The position numbers and the translations under genes were made by a program. From Mycobacterium pinniadriaticum (lineage in GTDB: Bacteria; Actinomycetota; Actinomycetes; Mycobacteriales; Mycobacteriaceae), in assembly GCF_026242045.1 (NCBI RefSeq), contig NZ_JAPJDO010000029.1, forward strand, positions 1 through 64,000: DNA of 64,000 nt. Reading direction: 5' to 3'. The notes under the pieces were generated by a model. That model had not been told where the DNA came from. It saw nothing but the letters and a program-made list of their open reading frames with translations, and searched no databases. The first letter of the stretch is position 1. Each line of letters starts with the position of its first letter. This document shows positions 26,153 through 34,070 of this stretch, piece after piece.

Positions 26153-26413
26153 TTAGCTGCCGCCGGTGATGACGTTGCCAGGCAGCGCGGTGGGAGCCGG
26201 CGGAGCCTTGACCGTGGGCGTGAAGGAGTTGGCGCCACCAGGCGAAACAGCCTTCTCGGTGGGCGACGGCGCGGGAGCACTCGTGGTGGTCGAAGTGGTG
26301 CTCTCCGGCGCCTTCTCCTCCGACTTACCGCAGGCGGTCAGCGTGCCCATACCGACGATCGCGAGCCCGCCAGCAACAAGCGCAATCTGCCGAGTCAAAC
26401 GACCAGACATCAT
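26153..26413 (-). CDS. Small putative lipoprotein, first gene of the S53 operon
   Basis: An 86-residue protein with a short basic N-terminus, a hydrophobic stretch and the lipobox LTAC (Cys28), then a Ser/Thr/Pro-rich unstructured tail. Predicted to be exported and lipid-anchored. AAGGA lies 6 nt ahead of the ATG at 26413; a second ATG follows immediately. It is separated from the S53 peptidase gene by 39 nt, and the two probably form an operon. Function unknown; such short tethered tails often serve as peptidase or ligand partners, but that is inference. Confidence 0.75.
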   Translation of the reverse strand: MMSGRLTRQIALVAGGLAIVGMGTLTACGKSEEKAPESTTSTTTSAPAPSPTEKAVSPGGANSFTPTVKAPPAPTALPGNVITGGS

Positions 26414-26622
26414 GATCAGTCCTTACTTCTCATAGCCGGGATTTGTCGATGGATCACTGGCTGGCCCGGCGGTTAACCAGCCCACCCCCGAAGGGCCGAG
26501 GACGCCCACGATATCGCACCGCACCAGCTATTGCATAGCAACTTTTGCTGCGGGCGAAATTACCGCCCTGCGACCCAGCGTGGCGACGACGCTCCGGCGA
26601 GCCTCGATGCTAAGAACGAAGC

Positions 26623-26820
26623 ATGGTACGAAGCTGCCGAGAATGCGCCGCTGGCCTGGGACATTGCCACGGTACGCTGATTCGCCACGCCCTGCATCGC
26701 GCGGAGTGCACCGAGGATGGCTGCGACACGCCCGAGCTGGTTTTTCATACTTTCGTCATAGATTGCGAGACCGTCGGATGCACCTGCGTCCAGCAAACAC
26801 CCGACCGGTTAGCCGGCTAG
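26623..26820 (+). CDS. Small cysteine-rich protein
   Basis: A 65-residue protein with seven cysteines: MVRSCRECAAGLGHCHGTLI, then AECTEDGCDTPELVFHTFVIDCETVGCTC. The spacing CxxC, CxH, CTxxGC, C..CxC suggests a zinc- or metal-binding mini-domain. I recall similar short Cys/His-rich proteins next to this region in other actinobacteria. It is convergent with the phosphatase gene (4 nt apart). An overlapping minus-strand frame (26560-26796) has no such pattern and is rejected. Function unknown. Confidence 0.65.
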   Translation: MVRSCRECAAGLGHCHGTLIRHALHRAECTEDGCDTPELVFHTFVIDCETVGCTCVQQTPDRLAG

Positions 26821-26824
26821 CGCG

Positions 26825-27511
26825 TCAGCCCATCGGGTCGACGGACTCCAGCGCATCGGAGACCGGATGCACATCGGGTTCGGGGTAGAACGGCGGGCTG
26901 ATCGCCCCCCATTGCACGCAGCTCCAGCGGCCGTCGGTGATCGGTGACAACACCACCGACTCGGCGTTCGCCAGATGGTGGTCAAGCACGAAACTGCTCT
27001 CCACCCCGGCCAGCGTGGCCGCGACCAATCGGATCGCCGCGCCGTGGCTGACCACGACGATGTCGTCGTTCCAGGCATGGTTGTCGAGATAGCGCAGCCG
27101 CAAGTCGGTGACCACCGGCAGATAGCGGTCCAGGACGTCGCTGGCGCTCTCCCCGCCGGGCATCGGCACCGCCAGTTCGCCTTGGTGCCACCGCTGGTAG
27201 ATCGCGTTGAACTCGGCGATCGCGTCGTCGTCGTTGCGGTTCTCCAGTTCACCGGCCTGCACTTCGTGGATACCGCCGAATTCTTCGGGCGACACCCGCA
27301 GTTGGTCAGCGATCTCGGCCGCGGTCTGGGCGGCCCGCCGGGCGATCGAGTGCACCAACAACCCGGGCGCACCGCTGCGGGCGAGGGCGAAGTCACGGGC
27401 CTGTTCCCGGCCGAGGTCGGTCAGGTCCGCCCCGGGCGGGCGGGTGTCGATGCGGCGCTCGACGTTGCCGTGCGACTGCCCGTGACGCAGAAGGATCAGC
27501 CGTCCACTCAT
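26825..27511 (-). CDS. Histidine phosphatase family protein (phosphoglycerate mutase-like, Rv3837c-like)
   Basis: A 228-residue member of the histidine phosphatase superfamily. LRHGQSHGN at residues 8-16 carries the RHG catalytic motif, and VVSHGAAIR near residue 170 supplies the second catalytic His. Family members range from mutases to phosphatases on small metabolites; which applies here cannot be read from the sequence, and annotation as a true gpm is doubtful. It overlaps pheA by 4 nt and probably shares its transcript. Confidence 0.86.
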   Translation of the reverse strand: MSGRLILLRHGQSHGNVERRIDTRPPGADLTDLGREQARDFALARSGAPGLLVHSIARRAAQTAAEIADQLRVSPEEFGGIHEVQAGELENRNDDDAIAEFNAIYQRWHQGELAVPMPGGESASDVLDRYLPVVTDLRLRYLDNHAWNDDIVVVSHGAAIRLVAATLAGVESSFVLDHHLANAESVVLSPITDGRWSCVQWGAISPPFYPEPDVHPVSDALESVDPMG

Positions 27512-28431
27512 GCCGGATCACCCTCGCGAAGGCGGGTCAGCCACCGGTCGGCCTCGTCGAGTTGCGGTGGTGTCGCCCCGGTCGCCGATTCCGTCGGCCA
27601 GGATCCGAGGTAGCGAACGTCGGCGCAGCGGCGGTGCAGTGCCTTCAACGCCTCGGCGACCGCACTGTCGTCGATGTGGCCGACGCAGTCCAGGAAGAAG
27701 ACGTAGGTACCGAGTTCGGTCCGGGTGGGCCGGGACTCGATGCGGGTCAGGTCGATGTCGCGGATTCCGAATTCGGTCATCGCCGACACCAGCGCACCGG
27801 GTGTGTTGGCGATCCGCAGTACCACCGAGGTCCGGTCGGCCCCGGTTCGCGGTGGCGGTGCGCCGGGGCGGCCGACGAGCACGAATCGGGTCCTGGCGTT
27901 CGGCTCGTCCACCACGCCGTCGGCCAGTGTGGACAGCCCGTAGCGTTGCGCGGCCAGCGCGGTGCTGACACCCGCGTCGGCACGCCCGTCGGCCACCTCC
28001 TGGGCGGCCGCGGCGTTCGAATTCGCCGGAACGAGCCCCGCGTCCGGCAGATGCTCGGCGAGCCACCGCCTGACCTGTGCGGCGGCAACCGGAAATGCGG
28101 CAACAGTCCGCACCGAGGCCGGCTCCCGGCCGTCGCGCACCACGATGCTGAAGGCGACATCCAGAGTCAGCTCGGCGTAGATCTGCAGCGGTGAACCGGT
28201 CGCCAGACTGTCCAGGGTGGGCAGCACGCTTCCCTCGATGGAGTTCTCGATCGGTACACACGCGAAGTCGGCCGTGCCGTCCCGGACTGCGGCCAAGGCC
28301 GCCGGGGTGCTGTCCGTCGGCTCTGGTTGGGCCCCGCCAGGGCCACCCGGAACGACGCCGGCAGCGCACATCTTGAGAAGTGCCGCTTCGGTGAACGTGC
28401 CCTCGGGACCGAGGTAGGCGATGCGGGCCAC
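27508..28431 (-). CDS. pheA: Prephenate dehydratase
   Basis: Converts prephenate to phenylpyruvate, the committed step of phenylalanine synthesis in the cytoplasm. The 307-residue protein starts MARIAYLGPEGTFTE, the family signature, carries the catalytic Thr-Arg-Phe in NARTRFVLV, and ends with an ACT regulatory domain (about 205-280, TPGALVSAMTEFGIRDIDLTRIESRPT) that binds Phe for feedback control. No chorismate mutase domain is fused, as is usual in actinobacteria. It is divergent from the iron-box gene, with 94 nt between the start codons. Orthologue: Rv3838c. Confidence 0.95.
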   Translation of the reverse strand: MARIAYLGPEGTFTEAALLKMCAAGVVPGGPGGAQPEPTDSTPAALAAVRDGTADFACVPIENSIEGSVLPTLDSLATGSPLQIYAELTLDVAFSIVVRDGREPASVRTVAAFPVAAAQVRRWLAEHLPDAGLVPANSNAAAAQEVADGRADAGVSTALAAQRYGLSTLADGVVDEPNARTRFVLVGRPGAPPPRTGADRTSVVLRIANTPGALVSAMTEFGIRDIDLTRIESRPTRTELGTYVFFLDCVGHIDDSAVAEALKALHRRCADVRYLGSWPTESATGATPPQLDEADRWLTRLREGDPA

Positions 28432-28466
28432 CGCTCAACCCTATCGGGTCGGCGGCAGGGGAAGCC

Positions 28467-28507
28467 TTGCACGACCAGACCGCCATAGTTAACTTAGGCT
28501 TACCTCA
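28467..28507 (+). promoter_or_regulatory. Promoter with IdeR iron box
   Basis: A -35 TTGCAC (28467-28472), 17-bp spacer and -10 TAACTT (28490-28495) precede the DUF2470 gene. The -10 lies inside TTAACTTAGGCTTACCTCA (28489-28507), which matches the 19-bp IdeR consensus TTAGGTTAGGCTAACCTAA at 15 positions, including the central TTAGGCT and ACCT. An iron-loaded IdeR dimer pair here would cover the promoter and repress it, so the gene is predicted to be induced by iron limitation. Confidence 0.78.
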
Positions 28508-28525
28508 CTATCTGAAGGGTGTCCG

Positions 28526-29296
28526 ATGACCACAGCGACGCTGACAATGCCATCCACCGCCGAACGCGTCCGCAGCGCCTGCGCGCGCGCCGCCGGGGCG
28601 ATGCTGGTCGCCGACGGTGTAGCCCCGGCCGCCACACCGATACTGCACCTGCTTCCCGGCGGCACCTTCGCGGTCAGCCTGCCCGGAGACTCCGCGCTGG
28701 CCGCCCGAGTGAGCGTGGCCGGAACTGACGGAGTCGCCGCGGTGCTCGAGCTCACCGACGTCGCCCCGCTGCCGCTGCGCGAGCCGGTGCGATCGCTGGT
28801 GTGGATCCGCGGCCGCGTCCAGAGCGTGCCCGATCACACGGTGCGGACCATGGTCGACATGGTCGCCACCGAGCACCCCGACCCCGCCCTGTTGGACATC
28901 GGATCGGGGCAGACGCTTGTCCTGCTCGAGGTCGAATCCGTGGTTGTCGCCGACAGCGCCGGCGCCGAGACGGTCAGTCTCCACGACCTGATGGCCGCTC
29001 AACCCGACCCGTTCTGTGAGTTCGAATCGGCGTGGCTGCGCCATCTGGACAGTGACCATCCCGAGGTGCTCGCACGACTGGCCGGCAAGCTGCCCGCCCC
29101 GCTTCGGCGTGGTCGGGTCCGTCCGCTGGGCCTGGACCGCTACGGGGTCCGGCTGCGCGTCGAGAGCAGCGACGGCGATCACGACGTACGGTTGCCCTTC
29201 GGCGCGCCGGTGCACGATGTGCCGGGTCTGGGCCGAGCCATCCGGTTGCTGATGGGGTGCCCGTTCGTCAACGGGCTGCGCGCACGCCGGATGTAG
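28526..29296 (+). CDS. DUF2470 domain protein, iron-box controlled (Rv3839-like)
   Basis: A 256-residue cytoplasmic protein. The N-terminal part resembles the FMN-binding split-barrel fold used by haem oxygenase-like HugZ proteins and the C-terminal ~80 residues (FCEFESAWLRHLDSDHPEVL, ending LRLPF..VNGLRARRM) match the DUF2470 domain found next to it in that family. It may therefore bind or process haem or a flavin, but no ligand residue is certain. It starts 18 nt after an IdeR iron box. Orthologue Rv3839 is, as I recall, iron-repressed in M. tuberculosis, which fits. Confidence 0.83.
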   Translation: MTTATLTMPSTAERVRSACARAAGAMLVADGVAPAATPILHLLPGGTFAVSLPGDSALAARVSVAGTDGVAAVLELTDVAPLPLREPVRSLVWIRGRVQSVPDHTVRTMVDMVATEHPDPALLDIGSGQTLVLLEVESVVVADSAGAETVSLHDLMAAQPDPFCEFESAWLRHLDSDHPEVLARLAGKLPAPLRRGRVRPLGLDRYGVRLRVESSDGDHDVRLPFGAPVHDVPGLGRAIRLLMGCPFVNGLRARRM

Positions 29297-29314
29297 GGGC
29301 GTTACCGTGGCGGG

Positions 29315-30082
29315 GTGAGCGCCGCCCGCGACGAGTTTCTCGCCACCGATCGGCGCGGACTGCGCATCGAACTTGGCGTCATGCTCGCCGTGACCTTCGG
29401 TGTCAGCGCCGTCATCGCGATGCTGCAGCTCTTCGACGCCGTACTTTCTGGGCTCGCCGGACATCGAGTTCGGTTGAACCCCAACCTGTCCCGCTATGAC
29501 CTGATCAACCTCGGCCTGAACCTGGCCTCGGTAGCCCAGCTGGTCGCGTGGGGCACCCTAGGTCTGTACTTGTTGTGGCGCAGCGGGATCACCCCGGCCC
29601 GGCTCGGGCTGGGACGGGTGCGCTGGCGGGCGGACGTGCTGGGTGGCTTCGGCCTGGCCGCACTGATCGGCATCCCCGGGCTGCTGTTGTATCTCGCGAG
29701 CCGCTGGCTCGGAATGAACGCCGAAGTGGAGCCCGCGGCGCTGCACGACACCTGGTGGCGGATCCCGGTGCTGGTCCTGTCCGCCTTCGCCAACGGCTTC
29801 GCCGAAGAGGTGGTGGTCGTCGGCTACCTGATCACCCGGTTGAAGCAGCTGGGCCTGAGTCAGAACCGGGCGATCCTCGCCTCGAGTGTGCTGCGCGGGA
29901 TGTACCACCTCTATCAGGGCTTCGGCGCCGGACTGGGCAATCTCGCCATGGGTGTGGTCTTCGGCTATGCCTGGTGCCGCACCGGCCGACTCTGGCCGCT
30001 GGTGATCGCGCACGGTCTCATCGACACCGTCGCATTCGTCGGGTATGTCGTACTCGCCGGTCATCTTGGCTGGCTCAAGTGA
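29315..30082 (+). CDS. CPBP-family intramembrane protease-like protein
   Basis: A 255-residue polytopic protein with about seven hydrophobic helices. Motif 1 is AEEVVVVGYL; the canonical EExxxR has Val instead of Arg here. Motif 2 is SVLRGMYHLYQG with the catalytic His, and motif 3 is AHGLIDTVAF. CPBP proteins are putative Abi-type proteases or membrane scaffolds; the loss of Arg makes catalysis doubtful. It lies 18 nt after the DUF2470 gene and 22 nt before the LCP gene, so all three probably form an iron-controlled operon. GTG start at 29315. Confidence 0.85.
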   Translation: MSAARDEFLATDRRGLRIELGVMLAVTFGVSAVIAMLQLFDAVLSGLAGHRVRLNPNLSRYDLINLGLNLASVAQLVAWGTLGLYLLWRSGITPARLGLGRVRWRADVLGGFGLAALIGIPGLLLYLASRWLGMNAEVEPAALHDTWWRIPVLVLSAFANGFAEEVVVVGYLITRLKQLGLSQNRAILASSVLRGMYHLYQGFGAGLGNLAMGVVFGYAWCRTGRLWPLVIAHGLIDTVAFVGYVVLAGHLGWLK

Positions 30083-30104
30083 GCCGGCCACGTAAATTGG
30101 CCTG

Positions 30105-31328
30105 GTGAGCGACGACTGGCGGCCGCGACCCGCGCCGGATCCGCCAACCGAACGGATACCGCGGGGGGAGCCCTCGCAGGTGATCCGGCGCGACCCCGGC
30201 CGACCGCCGCCACCACCCCGCCGGCAATCGCCGCCACCACCACTGCGGCAACCACCACCACCGCCACCGCGGCGACCACCACCACCGCCACCGCGACGCC
30301 CTCCCCCGCCGCCGACGGCACGGCCGGCCATTCCCCCATCGGGCACGCCACCGCGAACGAAGCGCAAACGGCGCTGGGGCCGAAGGCTTTTCGTCACGCT
30401 CCTGCTGGTCGTCCTGGCCGCTGCCGCTGGCCTCGCCGGCGGCGCCGTCTGGATCGACTCAAGCCTGCACCGGGTCGCGGTGTTCGACTACACCGACCGG
30501 CCGGCCGCAGGTGCGGGCACCACCTGGCTTCTCGTCGGTTCCGACAGCAGGGCCGGACTCACACCCGAGCAGCAGGCGGAACTGACCACCGGCGGGGATC
30601 TGGGCAACGGGCGAACCGACACCATCCTCGTGGTCCACATCCCGGCGCTCGGGTCCAGCGGCCCCACCACGATGGTCTCGATCCCCCGCGACTCCTACGT
30701 GGACATTCCCGGCTACGGCATGGACAAGATCAACGCCGCGTTCGCCCTCGGCGGCGGACCACTGCTGGCCCAGACCGTCGAAGAGGCCACGGGGCTACGC
30801 CTCGACCACTACGCGGAGGTTGGCTTCGACGGCTTCGCGGTCGTCGTCGATGCGCTTGGCGGTGTCCAGGTGTGCCCGGCCGCTCCCATCGACGATCCGC
30901 TGGCCGGGATCAACCTGCCCGCGGGCTGCCAGACCCTCGACGGACGCGCTGCGCTGGGCTATGTGCGCAGCCGGGCGACCCCGCGTGCCGACCTGGACCG
31001 GATGGTCCACCAGCGCGAGTTCATGGCGGCGGTGATGCACAGGGCCACCAGCCCGGTGGTGTGGGTGAATCCGTGGCGCTGGTACGCGGTGCCGCATGCT
31101 GCCGTCGAATCACTGACCGTCGACAACGCTGACCACGTGTGGGACCTGGCCGCGCTGGGCTGGGCGCTGCACGGTTCCACCACGGAGATCACAGTGCCCA
31201 TCGGCGAATTCACCAGCAGCGACTCCGGTTCGGTGGTGGTGTGGGACTCCGACGCGGCGGATCAGTTGTTCCACGCACTGCGCACCGATTCGGCGATCCC
31301 GCAGCAGGTCCTCGACGCGCAGCCCTAG
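30105..31328 (+). CDS. LytR-CpsA-Psr (LCP) family cell wall ligase (Rv3840-like)
   Basis: A 407-residue type II membrane protein. A 90-residue proline-rich cytoplasmic N-terminus (long PPPPP runs) is followed by a helix (about 92-112) and the LCP catalytic domain: GSDSRAGL, GRTDTILVVHI, SIPRDSYVDIPGYGMDKIN with the family Arg/Asp residues, and ALGYVRSR..DLDRMVHQREF. LCP proteins attach arabinogalactan or other glycopolymers to peptidoglycan, so a cell-wall role is expected. The proline-rich head is unusually long. GTG start at 30105. Its stop overlaps the convergent glpQ1 stop by 4 nt. Confidence 0.88.
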   Translation: MSDDWRPRPAPDPPTERIPRGEPSQVIRRDPGRPPPPPRRQSPPPPLRQPPPPPPRRPPPPPPRRPPPPPTARPAIPPSGTPPRTKRKRRWGRRLFVTLLLVVLAAAAGLAGGAVWIDSSLHRVAVFDYTDRPAAGAGTTWLLVGSDSRAGLTPEQQAELTTGGDLGNGRTDTILVVHIPALGSSGPTTMVSIPRDSYVDIPGYGMDKINAAFALGGGPLLAQTVEEATGLRLDHYAEVGFDGFAVVVDALGGVQVCPAAPIDDPLAGINLPAGCQTLDGRAALGYVRSRATPRADLDRMVHQREFMAAVMHRATSPVVWVNPWRWYAVPHAAVESLTVDNADHVWDLAALGWALHGSTTEITVPIGEFTSSDSGSVVVWDSDAADQLFHALRTDSAIPQQVLDAQP

Positions 31329-32158
31329 CTCGAGCCCTGGTCGCCGGGAACGGCCAGCGGATTCTGCAGCCAGGCCTTGGTGCGTCCCGGATGGTTGGTG
31401 GCGATCCATCCCACGCCCAGATCGCGGCAGTACCCGACATCCTCGTAGTGGTCGATGGTCCAGCAGTACATGGCACGGCCCTGGGCGGCGGCGCGGTCGA
31501 CCAACTCGGGATGCTCGCGCAGCGTGGCGATCGACGGCCCGACGGCCGTCGCACCGACCGTCGTGGCGGCGCTGCCGCCCAGATACCGGGAGGTCTCGCC
31601 CAGCAGCACAGTCGGCAGCAGCGGCGCCGCACGGCGGATCCGCCACACCGCCGCGGCGGAGAACGACATCACCACCGCGCGGGACAGGTCGGCCGAGGCC
31701 GGGGCCGCGATCCCATAGCGGTGTAACAGGGCCAAGACCTTGCTCTCCACCAGCCCGCCGTAGCGCACCGGGTGCTTGGTCTCGATGAACATTTTCACCG
31801 GCCGGTTCCAGTCCAGCACCAGGCGGACCAGGTCGTCGAGCGTGAGCAGGCCCGTGCCGTCCGGTGGGACGCCGGTACTCGAGCTGCCGTGCCACGCTCC
31901 CCAATCCAAGCCTTTGAGCTGGGCCAGTGTCATCTCGCTGACCAGGCCGGTGCCCGTCGAGGTGCGGTCCACCCGCCGGTCGTGCACACACACCAGGTGG
32001 CCGTCGCGGGTCAACCGGACATCGCATTCGACGCCGTCGGCCCCTTCCCGCAGGGCGAGATCATAGGCGGCCAGCGTGTGCTCGGGACGGTCGGCCGAAG
32101 CGCCCCGGTGGGCGACCACGAACGGGTGCCCGCCGTTCAGTCCGCCGGCCGAGTGCAT
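31325..32158 (-). CDS. glpQ1: Glycerophosphoryl diester phosphodiesterase
   Basis: GDPD-family enzyme hydrolysing glycerophosphodiesters to glycerol-3-phosphate and an alcohol. The 277-residue protein has the GDPD signature VAHRGASADRPEHTLAAY (catalytic His and Arg), GADGVECDVRLTRDGHLVCVHD with the metal Glu and Asp and second His, and FIETKHP. I use the ATG at 32158, since it leaves 4 nt after the upstream stop; the frame extends to 32194. No signal peptide is visible, suggesting a cytoplasmic enzyme. In M. tuberculosis bfrB lies between the LCP gene and glpQ1 (Rv3842c); here they touch. Confidence 0.9.
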   Translation of the reverse strand: MHSAGGLNGGHPFVVAHRGASADRPEHTLAAYDLALREGADGVECDVRLTRDGHLVCVHDRRVDRTSTGTGLVSEMTLAQLKGLDWGAWHGSSSTGVPPDGTGLLTLDDLVRLVLDWNRPVKMFIETKHPVRYGGLVESKVLALLHRYGIAAPASADLSRAVVMSFSAAAVWRIRRAAPLLPTVLLGETSRYLGGSAATTVGATAVGPSIATLREHPELVDRAAAQGRAMYCWTIDHYEDVGYCRDLGVGWIATNHPGRTKAWLQNPLAVPGDQGSS

Positions 32159-32162
32159 AGGC

Positions 32163-33227
32163 CTATGCTGCCGGTTCCTGTTGGTCCGGCTCAACCGCTG
32201 ACGGCGAGTCGGATTTGGCCGGCTCCGACTGGCCTACGCCCAGCATCACCCACCGGTGCAGCGGCCGTTCGACCGGCTTGCGCACAAAGGCATCGAATAC
32301 CTGCCACAACAGCACCAACACCGCGGCGCCCAGCAGGTAGGCCACGATCACCGTCACGGTGTTGTCGGCGATGCCCTGCGGCTTGGTGGTGAAACTCGTG
32401 GCTATGGCGAAGAGAGAGACGGCGGTCGACAGGATCCACGCCATCCACCAAGCGGTGATCGGTCCGCGCAGGCGGGACTGGGTCTGCTCGGCGTGGGCGA
32501 GTTCGATGACATACACCGGTGCCCACACCAGGTTGACGATCGGAACCAGACAGCCGGCCCATAGTGCCCAGGCCGGCCGCGGATCCTCCTGCCCGAGGTG
32601 CTGATAGACCGCCGTTCGCCGAGCGATCAGCCACGACGTCGTGACAACAGCGGTCAGGATCACCGCCACGATCGCCGCCAGACTGACCAACACGCCGAGC
32701 AACAGCGCCGCGCCGGCGACCAATGGCGGCAGCAGTGATGTGCGGTTGATCAGCAACAGCACGTAGCGAACGATGTGGATGGCGGCGGCGAGACCGAAAA
32801 TGGTCACCGCCGACAGCATTGCCGCGCGGACCGTGACAGGCGCCGGCCCCTTCTTGACGGTCGCGTCCTCGCTTGGCGCCGGCGGCGCCACGTGGTCGGC
32901 GAGACCCCACCGGGGGATGTAGGTATAGCGCGGCGTCGGCCCCAGGTGACGACGACGGCGACGCGGTGGCGGTGGCGGCCCCGGCCGGACCGCGATCCAG
33001 CGGAACCCCGACGGCAGCCGCGGTCCGCCGCCCTGCGGCCCGGCCGGCCGGGTCGGCGGATGGCTCGTCGCGGCGGGACCCCAGCGCGCATCCGGTGGAT
33101 TGGTCGGGGCCATCAGGGCACCGTGGCAGCGGGGGCACCAGACGCGCTGGCGGTCGCGGACGTTCCATCGCGTCCCGCACTGAGAGCACACCTGAATCAC
33201 GCGGACCAGCGTAGTCGGAGTCGCCAA
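32163..33227 (-). CDS. DUF4328 membrane protein with N-terminal zinc ribbon (Rv3843c-like)
   Basis: A 354-residue protein: an N-terminal zinc ribbon (VCSQCGTRWNV..WCPRCHGAL, four Cys), an arginine/proline-rich linker to about residue 110, and a C-terminal membrane domain of about seven helices of the DUF4328 type, opening near VRAAMLSAVTIFGLAAAIH. The ribbon suggests partner or nucleic-acid binding on the cytoplasmic face. Function unknown. It sits directly upstream of glpQ1 on the same strand, so the two may be co-transcribed. Confidence 0.82.
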   Translation of the reverse strand: MATPTTLVRVIQVCSQCGTRWNVRDRQRVWCPRCHGALMAPTNPPDARWGPAATSHPPTRPAGPQGGGPRLPSGFRWIAVRPGPPPPPRRRRRHLGPTPRYTYIPRWGLADHVAPPAPSEDATVKKGPAPVTVRAAMLSAVTIFGLAAAIHIVRYVLLLINRTSLLPPLVAGAALLLGVLVSLAAIVAVILTAVVTTSWLIARRTAVYQHLGQEDPRPAWALWAGCLVPIVNLVWAPVYVIELAHAEQTQSRLRGPITAWWMAWILSTAVSLFAIATSFTTKPQGIADNTVTVIVAYLLGAAVLVLLWQVFDAFVRKPVERPLHRWVMLGVGQSEPAKSDSPSAVEPDQQEPAA

Positions 33228-33371
33228 TGCCGCCGAGGGACAAAGCGCAGGAGCGGGGAAACACTCGGACCCTCGGGTCGTCCAAAAGCGACGCGGTATT
33301 GGGGCGATCAGGAGGCAGATTGTGGCACGCGGTGCATCTTCGACGTTCGGGGACGTGCAGCAATGACGGGG

Positions 33372-33471
33372 CTATCCACAGTTTCCACAGGTTTATCCAC
33401 AGGCATCCGCACCGGTGAATGGGCATTGAGCGCACCATCTCGCCATGGAGACAGGCAGTATCTGTGGATAA
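33372..33471. promoter_or_regulatory. Cluster of DnaA boxes
   Basis: Direct-orientation 9-mers at 33372-33380 (CTATCCACA, one mismatch to TTATCCACA), 33381-33389 (GTTTCCACA, weak) and 33393-33401 (TTATCCACA, perfect), plus an inverted perfect site TGTGGATAA at 33463-33471. The spacing of 9 and 12 bp between the first three is like DnaA arrays. This is not oriC as such, since dnaA/dnaN are not here, but DnaA could bind to titrate the protein or control the adjacent genes. Confidence 0.65.
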
Positions 33472-33706
33472 CCCGGCGGCCTGGGAACGCCCCGATCAAC
33501 AAGCTCGTGGCGGCCGAGCGAAATCTTCTCAGCCGTCAGCAGCCACACGAGCCGCCACGACGCGCCGAGCGACACGCCGACCCCTCGGGAGCGACTGTGA
33601 TTTTGGATACCCGGTTCCGCAATCAACAAACCACCGAATTCCAAGGCGTTCCGCGGATCCGGTCGGGCCGATTTTCCTCGGGGTACCGAAGGGGTTATGA
33701 TCGCGC

Positions 33707-33724
33707 TCACAGAAGAGTCTGTGA
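33707..33724 (+). repeat. Perfect 7-bp inverted repeat downstream of a -10 element
   Basis: TCACAGA-AGAG-TCTGTGA forms a 7-bp stem with a 4-nt loop, beginning six bases after TATGAT (33696-33701), a good -10 hexamer. It would lie at or just after the transcription start of the mRNA for the short membrane protein, so it can be an operator or a 5' hairpin. Confidence 0.55.
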
Positions 33725-33772
33725 CTAAATTCACTGGGGGCGGTAGTTGAACGTGCTGTTCAGGACGGTGTG

Positions 33773-33931
33773 ATGGCATCCCAATCATTCCGGGCGCAGT
33801 CCGCGTCGCAGCCTCCGCATTGGCATGCCTCCTCTGCGACCTGCAACCGCTCGTACATGCTGGCGGCCCTGCGCGCCGGTGTCATCGCCCTGGTCCTGCT
33901 CGGCATCCTCGCCGTGATCGTTTTGTTCTGA
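33773..33931 (+). CDS. Short single-pass membrane protein
   Basis: A 52-residue frame starting MASQSFRAQSASQPPHWHAS, with a Cys in SATCNRSYM, and ending in one long hydrophobic helix (ALRAGVIALVLLGILAVIVLF) that reaches the C-terminus. This is the pattern of a tail-anchored small protein. There is no strong ribosome-binding site; a promoter-like TATGAT and a hairpin lie 50-75 nt upstream. A minus-strand frame over the same bases has no such features. No family recognised; moderately confident that it is a real gene. Confidence 0.5.
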   Translation: MASQSFRAQSASQPPHWHASSATCNRSYMLAALRAGVIALVLLGILAVIVLF

Positions 33932-34070
33932 GCCCTGCCGGCCATCCGCTGAACCCACGTTCGGTTTAGCACTCGTGTCGTCTTGCGTGCCACGCGCCAC
34001 GTACCGCATCCTGAATCGAACCGACCCGCTGTCGTGTCGCACTGGCATACCGAGGTGTTGCGGAGGCGAG

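Larger units (their letters stand above)
33228..33772. other. Non-coding region with DnaA boxes and a palindrome
   Basis: This 545-nt stretch separates the DUF4328 gene from the next coding region. Overlapping open frames occur on both strands but none has a ribosome-binding site, motif or consistent codon pattern, so I treat it as non-coding. It carries a cluster of DnaA-box-like 9-mers (33372-33471), and a -10-like TATGAT (33696-33701) followed by a 7-bp hairpin (33707-33724). M. tuberculosis has transposase genes and sodA in this interval; neither is seen. Confidence 0.7.

Noticed and set aside
33372..33471. Chromosomal origin oriC
   Set aside because: DnaA boxes are present, but dnaA, dnaN, rpmH or AT-rich unwinding repeats are not near; gene content matches Rv3843c-Rv3849, away from oriC.
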